NCBI RefSeq assembly: GCF_002224645.1
Contig: NZ_CP022121.1
Location: 3,006,501 to 3,070,500 of the forward strand
Reading direction: 5' to 3'
DNA: 64,000 nt
From: Dehalobacterium formicoaceticum
GTDB lineage: Bacteria; Bacillota; Dehalobacteriia; Dehalobacteriales; Dehalobacteriaceae
Shown here: piece after piece, positions 63,125 to 64,000 of the stretch
How the letters are laid out: every line of letters begins with the position of its first letter
Numbering within the stretch: the stretch's first letter is position 1
Program-made: the position numbers and the translations under genes
The notes under the pieces: generated by a model
Seen by the model: only the letters and a program-made list of their open reading frames with translations
Told to the model about the DNA's origin: nothing
Database searches by the model: none

Positions 63125-63553
63125 TTGTATACCTTTTTACTTGCACTTTTTGGAGCGATATGTTGGGGAATTGCCCCAGCGTTTGGAAAAATAGGTTTAA
63201 GAGGAATTCATCCAATGGATGGCCTGGCGGCAAGAACATTAATTACATTGCTGCTGGTAGGAACTTGGGCAGGGTTTAGCGGTAGCCTGTTTCGACTACA
63301 TTCTATACCTTCCCGGGCTTGGTTTTTTCTAGCTATAGAAGCATTTTTTGCGACCTTTGCCGGTGATTTAGCATATTATGCAGCCATAAAATGGGGTAAT
63401 ATCGGCAATACATCCTTGGTATTATCCGTTTCGCCAATAATCACCTTACTCATAGGCTGGTTTTTTATGGGGGAAAGTATCTCATTTTTAGAAACTTTAG
63501 GTGCTTTTTTTATTTTGACCGGACTGATTTTGGTGGCATCCAATTCACTGTAG
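63125..63553 (+). CDS. Half-size EamA/DMT-type transporter
   Basis: A 142-residue membrane protein with five hydrophobic segments and one EamA repeat (FGAICWGIAPAFGKIGL at the start, FFMGESISFLETLGAFFILTGLILV at the end, the latter typical for the repeat close). Most DMT exporters have two repeats in about 300 residues; single-repeat proteins of about 140 residues exist and may form dimers. The start is TTG at 63125 with a GAGGG further upstream. The substrate is unknown. Confidence 0.8.
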   Translation: MYTFLLALFGAICWGIAPAFGKIGLRGIHPMDGLAARTLITLLLVGTWAGFSGSLFRLHSIPSRAWFFLAIEAFFATFAGDLAYYAAIKWGNIGNTSLVLSVSPIITLLIGWFFMGESISFLETLGAFFILTGLILVASNSL

Positions 63554-63755
63554 CAAGCACTTGTGCCATATCGATTTATTTCATCAAATTCACCCTTCCA
63601 TTGGGCGAACCTTCCCCTTGCATACACCCTTGCATATAATTGTTTTTCTTTTCGCTCAAGCTTTTGCTACACTTATCACGGCTGATCATATATAATAAAT
63701 ATGTTTGACAGCACATCTATCGTGTTACATATTAAATCAGGGAGGGAAAAAGCTT

Positions 63756-64000
63756 ATGTACGATAATATTATCGAGACTATTGGCCGCACGCCAATCGTT
63801 AAGATAAATAAATTAAACCCCAAACCACACATTCCGCTTTACGCCATGTTAGAGGGCTTTAACCCCACAGGGAGCATTAAAGATCGTATTGCAATAAAAA
63901 TGATTGAACAGGCTGAGGCTTGCGGCGCTCTCACACCTGGCAAAACCATTATTGAACCCACCTCAGGCAACACAGGGATTGGGTTGGCGATGATCGGTGC
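63756..64000 (+). CDS. cysK: Cysteine synthase, N-terminal part (cut by window edge)
   Basis: The first 81 residues are visible, translated from the ATG at 63756 behind GGAGGG. They show [10 protein letters not shown], the PLP lysine in NPTGSIKDR (near residue 42) and the phosphate-binding PTSGNTG, all typical of O-acetylserine sulfhydrylase and its close relatives (cystathionine beta-synthase type). The rest lies outside the window, so CysK versus CysM-like is not settled. Confidence 0.85.
   Translation, partial: MYDNIIETIGRTPIVKINKLNPKPHIPLYAMLEGFNPTGSIKDRIAIKMIEQAEACGALTPGKTIIEPTSGNTGIGLAMIG

Overview
The window looks like a chromosomal segment of an anaerobic, low-GC Gram-positive bacterium of the Clostridia, most likely an acetogenic or methyl-group-using member of the Peptococcaceae-like lineages. 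The pointers are a complete Wood-Ljungdahl carbonyl-branch cluster (CO dehydrogenase, acetyl-CoA synthase, corrinoid iron-sulfur protein, methyltransferase), T-box leaders, strong AGGAGG ribosome sites, a non-pyrrolysine MttB-type methyltransferase with a betaine-type transporter, and Firmicutes-type dnaD and VanW genes. Species is inferred from gene content only; no database search was run.

Layout. 1-1.4 kb: folE (cut by the window), queE and queD for 7-deazaguanine/queuosine synthesis. 1.6-6.2 kb: a small membrane protein, pssA-psd phospholipid genes and a dinG-type nuclease-helicase. 6.3-10.4 kb: biotin-dependent decarboxylase subunits (carrier, short delta, carboxyltransferase), S-adenosylhomocysteine hydrolase and a DUF3786 protein. 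10.5-20.5 kb: tRNA-Arg, a nitrilase-family hydrolase, dnaD and a dnaC-like loader, trkH-trkA potassium uptake, a P-loop/Asp23 fusion, a beta-CASP metallo-hydrolase, and an Lrp regulator plus aminotransferase under a T-box whose specifier reads GCC (Ala).

20.8-33.8 kb: the acetyl-CoA pathway block, all on the minus strand and transcribed cooC, cooS, acsB, acsC, acsV, acsF-like, acsD, acsE, followed by a metF-metV fusion. CO2 is reduced to CO by CooS, methyl-THF made by MetF is transferred by AcsE to the AcsCD corrinoid protein, and AcsB joins methyl, CO and CoA; AcsV reactivates the corrinoid and the two CooC-type ATPases serve nickel insertion. 34-41.5 kb: tRNAs Pro, Gln and Leu, a Mn riboswitch with a GDT1-type exporter, a dockerin-bearing surface protein, a ric repair protein with a CRP/FNR-like box, and a DUF6448 protein. 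41.5-50.8 kb: a broken CDF gene, pcm, tyrS with a Tyr T-box, DUF134 and NifX-like proteins, DUF4153, a metallochaperone and a metal P-type ATPase with an unusual CPG motif. 51-56 kb: an MttB-family methyltransferase and BCCT transporter behind a sigma-54 promoter, with a sigma-54 activator gene upstream. 56-64 kb: a CorA magnesium transporter with an upstream leader peptide, two VanW genes and a deacetylase, an intact IS66 element that splits the second vanW gene, a half-size EamA transporter and the start of a cysteine synthase gene.

The most interesting signals are in the non-coding parts. The corA leader encodes a 27-residue peptide beginning with an acidic, proline-containing stretch, and its end overlaps an anti-Shine-Dalgarno sequence with two alternative pairing partners, an arrangement that resembles the MgtL type of Mg-responsive leader. 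Two palindromic CRP/FNR-like boxes lie at exactly the same distance (29.5 bp) from the -10 boxes of ric and of the metal ATPase. IS66 carries tnpA in the opposite orientation to tnpB-tnpC, and removing it with one target copy restores the signal peptide of the second VanW protein in frame.
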